From Limnovirga soli (GTDB taxonomy: Bacteria > Bacteroidota > Bacteroidia > Chitinophagales > Chitinophagaceae): a DNA stretch of 64,000 nucleotides. The DNA is taken from positions 310,001 through 374,000 of the forward strand of contig NZ_WHPF01000002.1 in the NCBI RefSeq assembly GCF_013106755.1, given 5' to 3'. The notes below the pieces were generated by a model, which saw only the letters and a list, made by a program, of their open reading frames with translations, was not told the DNA's origin and searched no databases. Each line of letters opens with the position of its first letter. Positions within the stretch are counted from its first letter, which is position 1. Position numbers and translations under genes: made by a program. Below are positions 46,364-55,807 of the stretch, piece by piece.

Positions 46364-48589
46364 ATGAGAAGAGTTGTTGTGTTAACATTGCTGTTAGTAT
46401 GCATACTTATATCGCAGCATTCAAATGCCCAGCTAAATGAAGCAGATTACCGTAAACAGGCTGAAGAAGTACGTAAATATGTATGGGGGCTTAATATAAA
46501 AGCTTTCGGGGAAAGAAATGTACCCGCTGAATATGCCAAATATTCTAAAGTTGTATTAGCTAAATATGAAGAAGTTACTGGTCTTACCAAATCAAAGATT
46601 AAATGGATAGGCTTTGGTTTACTACCCCTAAGAGATCTTACCTATACCCATACTACACGTGAACTGGTAAAAATTAATGATGCCGCTGCGCTGGAAGAAT
46701 ATTCAGAAATAAGCTTTCAGAAATTTGCACAACGTTATAATAACAAGCTGACTACTTTTCTGGGAGTAAGGGTTATAAAAGCAGATGGCACCATGAAGGA
46801 GATTAATCCCGATGAAATTATACTTACAAATAACACCAATAAGGATAAAAAAGGAAAGCTGGCTGTTTCTGAATTGCAGATTGGTGATATGCTGGATTAT
46901 TTTATTCAAACAGTAGAATTTTATAATGGTGGCAGCACACTTGATTTTGAAAATTTTGTATTTGCAGATGAAAACCCTATCATGCACTATTCTGTTCATG
47001 TAGAAGCAAGTAAAAAATTATCCGTTGAATTCAGGGCTATGAACGGTGCTCCAGATTTTAAAGAAACCAGAAATGAGGAGAATGATATTATCCTGGATGC
47101 AGAAAAAACTAATATCCCTCCTTTTCCCTCAAACCTTTGGACTTCTGCATATAGACAAACCCCTTTGCTAAGGTTTCACATGGTAATGGGTTATAAAGGA
47201 TTAGGCGCAAATTATATGAATGCCCGAAAACCAGGGATTATATATAAGAATCTTGATGCAGAGGAAGTGGTAGAGGATTACAAAGCAACGTTGAAAAATT
47301 ATGTAGTTAGTTTGCGCCATGAAGTTGAAATCTACGACAATAAGCTTAAGAAAATAGCTCAGTCCTATCTTGAAGCCAATGGCGGTGGTAAAGTAAAAGA
47401 TAATTCAACCGCATTGTACTATGCTACCCGGCACCATTTTTTTCTTGAACCAGATAAGGAAACAGTTGCTGCGGTAGATAAAAAACGTAATTACAGTTCG
47501 CCAAGCGATATGGTATTTTTAGCATTGCTGGAAGCATTGTTTAAGGAGTTTGGAATCGGCTCCAAATTTGTATTAATCCCATCGAAATATGGGCCCAAAG
47601 CGGCTGAAGTGATGTCTATGAGCGACCTGTCTCTTGCCCTGCTTACTGAAGACAATCATATTTTCACTGCCATATCTGTATTCGATTCCCCAGATGTTAT
47701 TCCTTATTACCTGGAAGGGCAACAAGCTACCACACTTGATTTCCATTTGGGGCTGGGTAATTCAAAAGCAGAGAAAGGCAGTTATTCTACCAACTACACA
47801 CCTGCCGCTAAAAATGTGCATACAGAAGACCTTGTTTATTATTTTGACCCCGCAAATCCACAAAAAATAAAAGTAGACCGCAAAGCTACCATCACTGGAT
47901 TATTGCGCCTCGATTATCAGCAGCAGTTAAGTTTGTTTGAGGATTTTTACGAGGAAGAGCGCAAAGGAATGGGTATTGAAGAATCTTTCTACGAGGAATT
48001 AAAAGACAGCAGAAAAGGTAAAAAAATTGTTGAAGAATACGAACATGCTTTTGAAGAAGCCCGTAAACAATGGAAGGAAAACTTTAAAGCTGAAATAGAA
48101 GATCAGTTTAATGTAAAGCCGGAGGAGCTATTGGGTTGCAAAATAGAGCAGTCAGGTATTTTTGAAACAAAGCCTGCTTTTAAATTTAATACGCAGTTCA
48201 CGGTAAATGCATGGGTAAAAAAAGCCGGCAATAATTTTATTTTAGATGCGGGTAAAATGATTGGTGAGCAATTAAAAATAAAGGCCGATCAGCGCGACAG
48301 AAAGGTGGATATATATATGCCCAATGCCAGAACATCTCAATACAATTTGTCTATTCCTGTACCAAAGGGCTATACAGCAGAAGGACTTGACAAACTCAAT
48401 ACAAGTCTCGATAATTCAACAGGCAGCTTTATAACTACTGCAAAACTAGATGGAGCAAACGTAAAAATAACTGTAACGAAAGTGTATAAAAATGCATTTG
48501 AAAAGGCAGAAAAATGGCCAGAGCTTTTAAAGATGCTGGATGCAGCTGCTGCTTTTGAAGAAGCAAAGATTATGTTCAGAAAATCTTAG
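46364..48589 (+). CDS. Exported DUF3857-like protein with a degenerate transglutaminase domain
   Basis: 741 residues, signal peptide MRRVVVLTLLLVCILISQHSNAQ. Like its neighbour it has an N-terminal DUF3857-like region (LTTFLGVRVIKADGTMKEINPDE) and a helical region corresponding to the transglutaminase core. Aligning LLEALFKEFGIGSKFVLI with TTEMLKVLGYDARLCWI of the neighbour places S381 (in SSPSDM) where the catalytic Cys should be, so it is probably not a thiol enzyme. A Lys/Glu-rich coiled stretch lies near 530-590. The 10-bp gap to the active paralogue suggests a catalytic/non-catalytic partner pair (inference). A terminator follows. Confidence 0.78.
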   Translation: MRRVVVLTLLLVCILISQHSNAQLNEADYRKQAEEVRKYVWGLNIKAFGERNVPAEYAKYSKVVLAKYEEVTGLTKSKIKWIGFGLLPLRDLTYTHTTRELVKINDAAALEEYSEISFQKFAQRYNNKLTTFLGVRVIKADGTMKEINPDEIILTNNTNKDKKGKLAVSELQIGDMLDYFIQTVEFYNGGSTLDFENFVFADENPIMHYSVHVEASKKLSVEFRAMNGAPDFKETRNEENDIILDAEKTNIPPFPSNLWTSAYRQTPLLRFHMVMGYKGLGANYMNARKPGIIYKNLDAEEVVEDYKATLKNYVVSLRHEVEIYDNKLKKIAQSYLEANGGGKVKDNSTALYYATRHHFFLEPDKETVAAVDKKRNYSSPSDMVFLALLEALFKEFGIGSKFVLIPSKYGPKAAEVMSMSDLSLALLTEDNHIFTAISVFDSPDVIPYYLEGQQATTLDFHLGLGNSKAEKGSYSTNYTPAAKNVHTEDLVYYFDPANPQKIKVDRKATITGLLRLDYQQQLSLFEDFYEEERKGMGIEESFYEELKDSRKGKKIVEEYEHAFEEARKQWKENFKAEIEDQFNVKPEELLGCKIEQSGIFETKPAFKFNTQFTVNAWVKKAGNNFILDAGKMIGEQLKIKADQRDRKVDIYMPNARTSQYNLSIPVPKGYTAEGLDKLNTSLDNSTGSFITTAKLDGANVKITVTKVYKNAFEKAEKWPELLKMLDAAAAFEEAKIMFRKS

Positions 48590-48607
48590 CTTCTAAACTG
48601 AAAATAG

Positions 48608-48638
48608 AAAAATCCCGTTACCATGTAGCGGGATTTTT
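48608..48638 (+). terminator. rho-independent terminator
   Basis: AAAAATCCCG (48608-48617) pairs with CGGGATTTTT (48629-48638), 11-nt loop, T run after. It ends the DUF3857 operon 19 bp after its stop codon. Confidence 0.88.
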
Positions 48639-48706
48639 TTATTATTATTAGACATTGTTGTTTCGCTACCTTACCCTGTTCTATCCTGCTGCCATATTAT
48701 CTATCA

Positions 48707-48727
48707 GCACAAGAGTGCGACGCAAGT
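48707..48727 (-). repeat. dispersed intergenic element, core type A (copy 15)
   Basis: GCACAAGAGTGCGACGCAAG plus T; GCAC and GTGC can pair here. CTGCTGCCATATTAT lies upstream. Confidence 0.88.
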
Positions 48728-48763
48728 AAAGCTGCATGATGTTTCTAAAGCCGGGTACACAAT

Positions 48764-50221
48764 TTATATGGTGCTTTTAGGGCAATTAACTGCATCTTTT
48801 GTTTTGGGCTTAAACGGATGAATATTGAGTAACAGGTAACCGCCACCATTATAGGTTTGGGTACCGGTTTTTAACCAATTAAACATGTCTAAATTATGCA
48901 GTCCCAACAGCAATGGGCCTAGTTTTAAGGCACCACCTACCCATAATTGCCCCTGTGTATTGTATTGCACAGGAAAGTAAATGCCCAGTTGGCGGGTTTC
49001 CCAGCGTGGGGTAACGGTTAGCAGGTTTATTTCCCTTGTTTTTATAGCATCCCATGGTTGGGTAGAAAAGAAATTGATGTTTAATTGTGTGTTTACATAA
49101 AAGTGATTGCCCAGGTTTTTATCAACACTCATTACCATTCGGGTAGGATTGGCAATAACAAAATTGGAGGTAAGGGAATCGATGGTATTTACATATGTAG
49201 ATAACGTATTGCGTAAACCTCTGATGGAAGACACATTATTATTTGAGGAGGTTAACGCAGAACTGGTAGCCTGCGAAGTTGGATTGGATGCTTTAAAAGA
49301 ACCATCTGCCGGGGTAAAAATATTTTTACCAATATCCATAATGCTTACCCCAATTTTCCATTCATAATTTTCTGCATTTAGTGCTTCTTCTTCATAGGCA
49401 GATCCCTTTCTAAACAGATATTCAAAACCCACATTAAGGTTAATAGAAGAATGGGTGTTTTTATAAAAGGCTTTCAGGTTATCGCCTATACTTTTATTCT
49501 CGTCAAGCAACGCATAATTAGAAGAATATGCTGCTTTTATGGAGCCACCGGTAGCCGCATAATCGGGGTTGCCATTAGGGTCTATAATATCCATATAATT
49601 TAACTGGTAGGCATTGGCATTTAACCCGGATAAAGCCTTGGTATACCCTGCGGTTAAACCAATGGTAAAGCGGTCGTTATCACTTTGCTGAATAACCCGG
49701 GAATAGTTTAGGTTCAGCTCCAGCCAGCCACTATGGGTGCCATAACCCTGCAGGTAATTGGTGCCTTTATTTGCTTTTAAAAAATCGGGCACATCGGCAA
49801 TAGAATCAGTAAATACAAATGGTTCGGCTTTGGCATTTACCAAACACCGGCCCCTGATTCCAAATGCAATAGCAGATTTACTGTTAATGTTAAACCTGGC
49901 ATTTAATAAAGTGCCGTCAAAATTGCCTTGTAATGATCTTGTTTTAAATCCGCTGGTAATAGCAGCACTGGCCTGCGAATAATCCGTTAACGACATATTG
50001 TTTACCACAAAACCGGTATTGCTTAATACTTCTTGTATGGATAACAGATTTACATCCCATTTATACGCCGAATTAACTGTGGCAGCAGGGTTTACAAACA
50101 TGGCATTTACACCGGCATAGGGCGAGCCATTTAATGCATGATAACTTTGTGCCTGACTACTTGCAGCCATCATTAACAGCAAAGCCATTAGGGTATTTTT
50201 TGAAAGGATAGGGTGCTTCAT
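48764..50221 (-). CDS. DUF5723-family outer-membrane-type protein
   Basis: 485 residues from the ATG at 50221 (MKHPILSKNTLMALLLMMAA, cleavage after SSQAQ); an upstream TTG is ignored. The mature part is rich in alternating aromatic/polar beta strands (WLELNLNYSRVIQQ, RFTIGLTAGYTKALSG, INLNVGFEYLFRKG, FYVNTQLNINFF) typical of an outer-membrane beta-barrel. The SYHALNGSPYAGVNAMFVNPA start fits DUF5723. Such proteins resemble PorV/FadL-like barrels; the role is unknown. Its 3' end faces the DUF3857 operon. Confidence 0.8.
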   Translation of the reverse strand: MKHPILSKNTLMALLLMMAASSQAQSYHALNGSPYAGVNAMFVNPAATVNSAYKWDVNLLSIQEVLSNTGFVVNNMSLTDYSQASAAITSGFKTRSLQGNFDGTLLNARFNINSKSAIAFGIRGRCLVNAKAEPFVFTDSIADVPDFLKANKGTNYLQGYGTHSGWLELNLNYSRVIQQSDNDRFTIGLTAGYTKALSGLNANAYQLNYMDIIDPNGNPDYAATGGSIKAAYSSNYALLDENKSIGDNLKAFYKNTHSSINLNVGFEYLFRKGSAYEEEALNAENYEWKIGVSIMDIGKNIFTPADGSFKASNPTSQATSSALTSSNNNVSSIRGLRNTLSTYVNTIDSLTSNFVIANPTRMVMSVDKNLGNHFYVNTQLNINFFSTQPWDAIKTREINLLTVTPRWETRQLGIYFPVQYNTQGQLWVGGALKLGPLLLGLHNLDMFNWLKTGTQTYNGGGYLLLNIHPFKPKTKDAVNCPKSTI

Positions 50222-50381
50222 AACTGTTTTCAACGGTATTTTTAAGTAGGGTTACACCCATGCTTCTAATATGGTTGAACAACATAAAAGTACTAAAACA
50301 ACCCTGGTAGCTTTGTAGAATTATACCTGCAAAATTGTAGATATGATATAGAAAATACCGCTAAACACACCCGTATTTGGT

Positions 50382-50792
50382 TTAGAGTATCTGGTTAAAC
50401 TCCAGTCTTTCCCCATCGGGGCCAAGTATATTAAAAAACCGGGTGCCATTTTTCCAAAACGCCAGGTATACGGGCTCCTTTTCAACAATCCTAAAACCTG
50501 CTGATTGCATAGTGGCAAAACAAGCATCAACATCATCAGTGTCAAAAGCAATATGGTCAATATGTCCGTTGGTGCGGTTTCTAATGGCTTCCAATTCATT
50601 CGCCGGCATTTCATACAATTCAATAATCATATCATTTTGCTGCATCATGGCCACATGCCCGGTATCGCCATTAAATTCAAAACTGGTACCCATTACATTT
50701 TCAAAACCAAGGCTTTTATAAAAAGCTTCAGATACTTGTAAATTGGTAACTGGTATGCCAATATGCTGTAGTTTACTAATTGTAATGCTCAT
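50382..50792 (-). CDS. VOC-family protein (glyoxalase-like)
   Basis: 136 residues. Two beta-alpha-beta-beta-beta units give the VOC fold, with candidate metal ligands H10 (LQHIGIPV), E58 (DMIIELYEM), H80 (GHIDHIAFDT) and E131 (GERLEFNQ), the H-E-H-E pattern of glyoxalase I and related lyases or dioxygenases. Which reaction it catalyses cannot be told. Cytoplasmic, single gene between the DUF5723 gene and a type C repeat. Confidence 0.87.
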   Translation of the reverse strand: MSITISKLQHIGIPVTNLQVSEAFYKSLGFENVMGTSFEFNGDTGHVAMMQQNDMIIELYEMPANELEAIRNRTNGHIDHIAFDTDDVDACFATMQSAGFRIVEKEPVYLAFWKNGTRFFNILGPDGERLEFNQIL

Positions 50793-50901
50793 ATTACTAT
50801 TGTTTATGGCAGCTAAAATAAGGCTATCCTTTTATAAAATATCGCGTAAAAAATAATTAGGAAATATTTGGTGGCAGGCAATAGTTTTCATGGCATCGCC
50901 G

Positions 50902-50940
50902 CTTGCCACGCTCGGTTCAGGGTTCCTCATATATGGCAGC
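50902..50940 (+). repeat. dispersed intergenic element, core type C (copy 3)
   Basis: CTTGCCACGCTCGGTTCAGG then GTTCCTCATATATGGCAGC, in a divergent gap. Confidence 0.88.
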
Positions 50941-51019
50941 GCCTGCCTTTGATATATAATTTTCGCAGTAGTGTTATTACTGTTTTCTATTTTTGAAGGC
51001 AATAGTTAAAAAATCATCT

Positions 51020-51763
51020 ATGAAGGCCAACTCCATAATAGAAGTTATACAGCAACTCGATAGTATCATAGCAGATTGTCGCAAATCATCTTCAAGGCTG
51101 GGCTATTTTGCCTGCCTTTACCGCAATATGACCATCGCCGTGCAGTCAGGCATAGAAAACAACTTATTTGAGGACGGCCCGCGTATGGAAAAACTGGATG
51201 TATGTTTTGCCAATCGCTACCTGGCTGCCTATACCGCCTATACAAGCGGGCAAAAACCTACAGCCGCCTGGCAAAAAGCTTTTGATGCCGCTGCTTCCAA
51301 CCAATGTATTGTTTTACAGCATTTGCTACTGGGCATCAATGCACATATAAATTTGGATTTGGGAATTGCCGCTGCAGAAATAAGTAAAGGTGGAGATTTA
51401 CAAGCATTGGCAAACGATTTTAATAAAATCAACGATATCATCAGCAACCTCACCGGCGAAGTACAAAATGACCTGGAAAGCATCAGCTGGCCAATGAAAT
51501 TTTTAAACAATATCAGGCAGGAAAAAGCAGTTATAAATTTTAGCATTACCATTGCCCGCAAAGCTGCGTGGACTAATGCACTTGCATTATCTGCCATTCC
51601 ATTAAACCAGCAGGAAAATTATATTGTAACATTAGATACGCAGATAGCAGCCATTGCACAAAAAATAATATCACCGGGCTTCTTTGTAAGTTTGCTGTTG
51701 CGCAGCATTCGTTTATTCGAAAATGCCAACATTAATAAAAACATAGATTTCTTATATAACTAG
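51020..51763 (+). CDS. DUF5995-family protein
   Basis: 247 residues from the ATG at 51020 (MKANSIIEVIQQLDSIIADC); an in-frame TTG at 50993 is less likely. All-helical, no signal peptide. LGYFACLYRNMTIAVQSGI, FANRYLAAY and LLGINAHINLDLGIA match DUF5995 as I recall it; the His-containing GINAHINLDL segment suggests a metal or substrate site. Function unknown. It ends 1 bp before pdxJ, so the two genes are translationally linked. Confidence 0.78.
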   Translation: MKANSIIEVIQQLDSIIADCRKSSSRLGYFACLYRNMTIAVQSGIENNLFEDGPRMEKLDVCFANRYLAAYTAYTSGQKPTAAWQKAFDAAASNQCIVLQHLLLGINAHINLDLGIAAAEISKGGDLQALANDFNKINDIISNLTGEVQNDLESISWPMKFLNNIRQEKAVINFSITIARKAAWTNALALSAIPLNQQENYIVTLDTQIAAIAQKIISPGFFVSLLLRSIRLFENANINKNIDFLYN

Positions 51764-51764
51764 C

Positions 51765-52481
51765 ATGACAAAACTGAGCGTTAATATCAACAAATTCGCC
51801 ACTTTACGTAATAGCCGTGGTGGCAATAACCCAAGTGTAGTACAAGCCGCTATTGATGCACAGCGTTTTGGGGCAGACGGTGTTACCGTTCATCCACGCC
51901 CCGATGAACGCCATATACGCTACCAGGATGTATTTGATATTGTACCCATTATTACTACAGAGTTTAATATTGAAGGCAATTGCACCGAACAAAAATTTGT
52001 TGATCTTGTACTGGCAGCCAAACCACATCAGGTAACATTGGTGCCGGATGCATTAGGCCAAATAACCAGCAACCACGGATGGAATACCATTGAGCATAAA
52101 GCCTACCTTACCGAAATTATAGCCGTATTTAAAGCTGCCGGCATAAGGGTTTCTATTTTTGTAGACCCTGTGGTAGAAATGGTAGAAGGAGCCGCATTAA
52201 CCGGAACTGATAGAATAGAATTATATACCGAAAGTTATGCAACAGGTTTTGCCACTAATAAACAGTCCGCTATTGCGCCCTATATTGCCGCAGCCCAAAA
52301 AGCAAAAGCACTGGGCCTGGGCTTAAATGCCGGCCACGACCTTGACCTGCAAAACCTGCAATTTTTTAAGCAACAAATTCCCTGGCTGGATGAGGTTTCT
52401 ATTGGTCATGCCCTGGTATGCGATGCCATTTATCTTGGTTATGAAAACACGGTTCAAATGTATAAAAGGCAGCTACAATAA
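51765..52481 (+). CDS. pdxJ: Pyridoxine 5'-phosphate synthase
   Basis: 238 residues. PdxJ condenses 1-deoxyxylulose 5-phosphate with 3-amino-2-oxopropyl phosphate in vitamin B6 synthesis. Signature words: LSVNINKFATLRNSRG, GADGVTVHPRPDERHIRYQDV, TLVPDA, RVSIFVDP, ELYTESYA, GLNAGHDLDLQNL and EVSIGHALV. The TIM-barrel core and catalytic His/Glu residues appear intact. It starts 1 bp after the DUF5995 stop codon. No other B6 gene is in the window. Confidence 0.97.
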   Translation: MTKLSVNINKFATLRNSRGGNNPSVVQAAIDAQRFGADGVTVHPRPDERHIRYQDVFDIVPIITTEFNIEGNCTEQKFVDLVLAAKPHQVTLVPDALGQITSNHGWNTIEHKAYLTEIIAVFKAAGIRVSIFVDPVVEMVEGAALTGTDRIELYTESYATGFATNKQSAIAPYIAAAQKAKALGLGLNAGHDLDLQNLQFFKQQIPWLDEVSIGHALVCDAIYLGYENTVQMYKRQLQ

Positions 52482-52570
52482 ACCATTTATATAACTGGCA
52501 AGCATATTTATAAAATTTAACACCCTGTTTTATGGTTGATTTTGTAGTTTAAGCCATCAAAATAAACTTT

Positions 52571-53677
52571 ATGAGAAAAGCACTACTATTATTTGCAGCC
52601 GTTGCTATTGGCCAATTGGTGCAAGCACAACTTAGCACCACCCCCAATGGTGGCAATAAAAAAGCCATGGTGGGTGAACGAATTGGTATTACCGATGTAA
52701 CCATACATTACGACAGACCAGCAGTTAAAGGCCGTGAAGGCAAAATTTGGGGTGAACTGGTTGCTTATGGCTTTACCGATCTTGGTTTTGGCACCAGCAA
52801 AGCTGCACCATGGAGAGCAGGCGCCAACGAAAATACTACTATAGAATTTACTGATGATGTAACCATTGAAGGCAAACCATTGCCTGCAGGTAAATATGCT
52901 TTTTTTATAGCTGCCGGTGCTGATGAATGCACCCTAATTTTCTCGAAAAACAATACCAGCTGGGGCAGTTTCTTTTATAACGACAAAGAAGATGTACTTC
53001 GCGTTACAGTAAAACCCGTTATCCAAAATACCAGCCAGGAATGGCTGCAATACCAGTTTGAGCAGGAAACAGATAATAGCGCCGTAATTGCCCTTTATTG
53101 GGAAAAATGGAAAATACCTTTTACCGTTTCAGTAGATTATATTGCTACACAAATGGCTTCCTTCCGCCGGGAACTCAGGTCCGACAAGGGCTTTACCTCC
53201 GCTGCCTGGCAGCAGGCTGCACAATTTTGCGCAGATAATAATACCAACCTGGAAGAAGGTTTAGTGTGGGCAGATTATGCCATTAGTGCCGAATTTATTG
53301 GTGAGAAAAATTTTCAAACACTTTCTACCAAGGCCGGTATTTTAACAAAGCTTAACCGCGGCCCAGAGGCAGATGCCATTATGAAAGAAGCCTTGCCATT
53401 GGGTAATATGAACCAGGTGCACAACTACGGCAGACAACTGCTTTTACAAAAAAGAAGCAAAGAAGCTTTTGATATTTTCAAAGCCAATTTTTATAAATAC
53501 CCCAATACTTTTACCACCAATATGGGTATGGCACGTGGTTTTTCGGCTATTGGAAATTATAAAGAAGCACTAAAATATGCTATAGCAGCATTGCCACAGG
53601 CACCAGACCCTGGTAATAAGGTTAGTGTACAAACTATGATAGATACATTAAAAGTTGGTAAAGACATTAATCAATAA
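52571..53677 (+). CDS. Exported DUF2911/TPR protein
   Basis: 368 residues with signal peptide MRKALLLFAAVAIGQLVQAQ. Residues ~25-185 carry the DUF2911 pattern (VTIHYDRPAVKGREGKIWGELVAYG, PWRAGANENTTIEFT, LPAGKYAFFI, WGSFFYNDKEDVLRV); the C-terminal ~150 residues are TPR-like helices. A periplasmic location is likely; function unknown. It is a single gene with a strong terminator. Confidence 0.85.
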   Translation: MRKALLLFAAVAIGQLVQAQLSTTPNGGNKKAMVGERIGITDVTIHYDRPAVKGREGKIWGELVAYGFTDLGFGTSKAAPWRAGANENTTIEFTDDVTIEGKPLPAGKYAFFIAAGADECTLIFSKNNTSWGSFFYNDKEDVLRVTVKPVIQNTSQEWLQYQFEQETDNSAVIALYWEKWKIPFTVSVDYIATQMASFRRELRSDKGFTSAAWQQAAQFCADNNTNLEEGLVWADYAISAEFIGEKNFQTLSTKAGILTKLNRGPEADAIMKEALPLGNMNQVHNYGRQLLLQKRSKEAFDIFKANFYKYPNTFTTNMGMARGFSAIGNYKEALKYAIAALPQAPDPGNKVSVQTMIDTLKVGKDINQ

Positions 53678-53693
53678 TAACCATTACTGTACT

Positions 53694-53728
53694 AAAAAAA
53701 GCACACGGTTTTACTGTGTGCTTTTTTT
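53694..53728 (+). terminator. strong rho-independent terminator
   Basis: AAAAAAAGCACAC (53694-53706) pairs with GTGTGCTTTTTTT (53716-53728), 9-nt loop; usable in both directions. Confidence 0.92.
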
Positions 53729-53783
53729 GTGCCTTTACACAAGGTAATATTTGTAGCCAGGCGAAATCTCAATAGTTAACTTT

Positions 53784-53804
53784 ACTTCCGTCGCACTCTT
53801 GTAC
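53784..53804 (+). repeat. dispersed intergenic element, core type A (copy 16)
   Basis: CTTCCGTCGCACTCTTGTAC, one base off the consensus, followed by TATGCAGC and, 28 nt later, by element D copy 1. Confidence 0.88.
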
Positions 53805-53840
53805 TGTAGTAATACTATGCAGCTTTATAAAATGGCTGTT

Positions 53841-53929
53841 GCGTTAGGGATTGCAGCGGAAAGCCCGCAACGAAGCGCAGCGACGTGAGGACTTGTAGCG
53901 AAAAGCCCGGGCCCAAAGGGCAACGCCCA
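53841..53929. repeat. GC-rich element D (copy 1)
   Basis: Begins GCGTTAGGGATTGCAGCGGA and ends GGGCAACGCCC; GAGGACTT and AAAGCCCG words lie inside. It is much more GC-rich than its surroundings and shares order and words with 57787-57865. Confidence 0.85.
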
Positions 53930-53942
53930 AAATACATTACAC

Positions 53943-55043
53943 TTATTTTACAAATTGTTGCAAAGCTGCCAACAATGCCGGCCCACGCAAATCTCTGGCT
54001 ATAATGGTGCCGTTGGGATCAATTAAAAAATTCTTTGGGATAGATTGTACACGATATAATTGTGCCACTGCATTACTAAAATATTGCAAATCGCTAATAT
54101 GTGTCCAGGTTAACTGGTCTTTATGTATTGCCTGTAGCCAACTATTTTTATCCTGATCGAGAGATACACCAATAATGGTAAAATTTTTATTTTTAAATTG
54201 GTTATACGCCGATACTACATTGGGGTTTTCTTTGCGGCAGGGGCCACACCAGCTGGCCCAAAAATCGATGAGTACATATTTTCCTTTAAACTGTGCAAGA
54301 CTCACCTGTTTACCAATGGTATCTGTTTGGGTAAAATCCATGGCCTGTGTACCAACTGCACCTACTTTTGCGCTTTCAATTACCTGCTTTATACCACTGG
54401 CATAACGGCTGGTAGTTGCGGCAGACTGTAAAATGTTAAAGCGTTTTTCCAGCAGTTTAGCGTCTTTATTAGGATCCATATCGTAACTATACGCCAGTAT
54501 TAAGGAAGCTACCGGCGAACTATTGCGGCGGCTTAAAAAACGGTCGATACTGGTTTGGTAAATGTTATACGAGGTATTTAGCATGATGGCAAAAGAATCC
54601 TGTGCAGATTTTGTGCCTGCCTGTTGCATTTGGGTACGGTAATAATTTACAAAATCGCTTAAGGGCTTTATTTCGTATAAAAACTCTTCGTAATCTGCAT
54701 GGCTTGATGAGCCTGTTATAGTAACATCCTGTAAATCTGCAGTTGAGGCCGAAATGGTAATTTGATCATTACCCATAAATAAAAACAGCCTTCTTTGTAT
54801 GCTGGATAAAATCAGCATTCTGCCATCTGCATTATTTAATTTTCCGGTTAACCTGAAATTGCCATTATGCGCTGTTGTTGCAGCAATGGTATCGGCTTCG
54901 TTATTTCCGGCCAGGTACACCACACTTTCTTCAGCAAGGCCGTTTATATGACCGTTAATTACAAATGCGCTGGTACTGTCTGGCTGCGCAAAAGCAGCAG
55001 TACTTAAAAAACAGGTAAACAAAAAGAAAACAGAAAATCTCAT
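53943..55043 (-). CDS. TlpA-like thioredoxin-fold protein with DUF4369-type N-domain
   Basis: 366 residues with signal peptide MRFSVFFLFTCFLSTAAFAQ. Residues ~26-125 look like a DUF4369 beta domain (FVINGHINGLAEESVVYLAG), a helical middle follows, and the C-terminal ~135 residues are a TlpA/ResA-type thioredoxin domain with active site W265-C266-G267-P268-C269 (FWASWCGPCRKENPN). It is a periplasmic thiol-disulfide oxidoreductase, probably reductive; the partner is unknown. The ATG begins 1 bp after the hisIE stop codon, so expression is probably coupled to histidine synthesis by position. Confidence 0.92.
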   Translation of the reverse strand: MRFSVFFLFTCFLSTAAFAQPDSTSAFVINGHINGLAEESVVYLAGNNEADTIAATTAHNGNFRLTGKLNNADGRMLILSSIQRRLFLFMGNDQITISASTADLQDVTITGSSSHADYEEFLYEIKPLSDFVNYYRTQMQQAGTKSAQDSFAIMLNTSYNIYQTSIDRFLSRRNSSPVASLILAYSYDMDPNKDAKLLEKRFNILQSAATTSRYASGIKQVIESAKVGAVGTQAMDFTQTDTIGKQVSLAQFKGKYVLIDFWASWCGPCRKENPNVVSAYNQFKNKNFTIIGVSLDQDKNSWLQAIHKDQLTWTHISDLQYFSNAVAQLYRVQSIPKNFLIDPNGTIIARDLRGPALLAALQQFVK

Positions 55044-55044
55044 A

Positions 55045-55644
55045 TTATTTTTTTGAATGGCGTTGCTGCAATATAGTAAGCACCTCTTGCAAATTATGAC
55101 CTTTAGCGTTAAGTAAAATTAAATAATGAAAAAGCAAGTCGGCCGCTTCGTTTAAAAAAAGTGATTCATTATTATCTTTTGCTTCAATAACCAGTTCTAC
55201 GGCTTCTTCCCCAACTTTTTGTGCAATTTTATTGATGCCTTTGGCAAACAAGGAAGCTACATAGGAACTATCCGGCGTGGCTTTACGGCGCAGGTTGATT
55301 ATTTCTTCCAGATAGAGTAGAAAATTACTGTCGTGGTTGGTTTCGCTCCAGCAGGTATCAGCCCCTGTGTGGCAAACCGGGCCCAGTGGATGCACTTTAA
55401 TCAGCAGCGTATCATTATCACAATCAACTGCCATGGTTTTTAATTCCAGAAAGTTACCACTCTCTTCACCTTTTGTCCAAAGTCTGTTTTTGCTTCTGCT
55501 AAAAAAAGTAACTTTTCCGGTTGATTCAGTTTTATGCAAAGCCTCTTCGTTCATAAACCCCAGCATCAATACTTTTTCTGTATCAAAATCCTGTATAATT
55601 GCCGGCACAAGTCCATCGGCATATTTTTTAAAATCAATCTTCAT
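55045..55644 (-). CDS. hisIE: Bifunctional phosphoribosyl-AMP cyclohydrolase / phosphoribosyl-ATP pyrophosphatase
   Basis: 199 residues from the ATG at 55644 (MKIDFKKYADGLVPAIIQD); a longer frame upstream runs into repeat sequence. The HisI half (1-~105) has LMLGFMNEEAL, SRSKNRLWTKGEES and the zinc cysteines in VDCDND and PVCHTGADTCW. The HisE half has SYVASLFAKGINKIAQKVGEEAVE and NEAADLLFHYL. It catalyses steps 2 and 3 of histidine synthesis. No other his gene is in the window. One bp separates it from the thioredoxin-like gene. Confidence 0.96.
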   Translation of the reverse strand: MKIDFKKYADGLVPAIIQDFDTEKVLMLGFMNEEALHKTESTGKVTFFSRSKNRLWTKGEESGNFLELKTMAVDCDNDTLLIKVHPLGPVCHTGADTCWSETNHDSNFLLYLEEIINLRRKATPDSSYVASLFAKGINKIAQKVGEEAVELVIEAKDNNESLFLNEAADLLFHYLILLNAKGHNLQEVLTILQQRHSKK

Positions 55645-55772
55645 AATAATAAATAAAGCCGCGAAGTTAACATATTTAAATAGAGATTGCTGCCGAATGC
55701 CTTTACTGTGTACCCGGCTGTAGCAACAATATTCGCCTTTACCTGCACAGTTTACCCCGGAATTGATACGGG

Positions 55773-55784
55773 GCACTCTTGTAC
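55773..55784 (+). repeat. truncated core type A element (copy 17)
   Basis: Only GCACTCTTGTAC of the core remains, preceded by an unrelated ACCCCGGAATTGATACGG. Confidence 0.55.
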
Positions 55785-55807
55785 TAAACAGCTTTATACA
55801 GCTAAAA

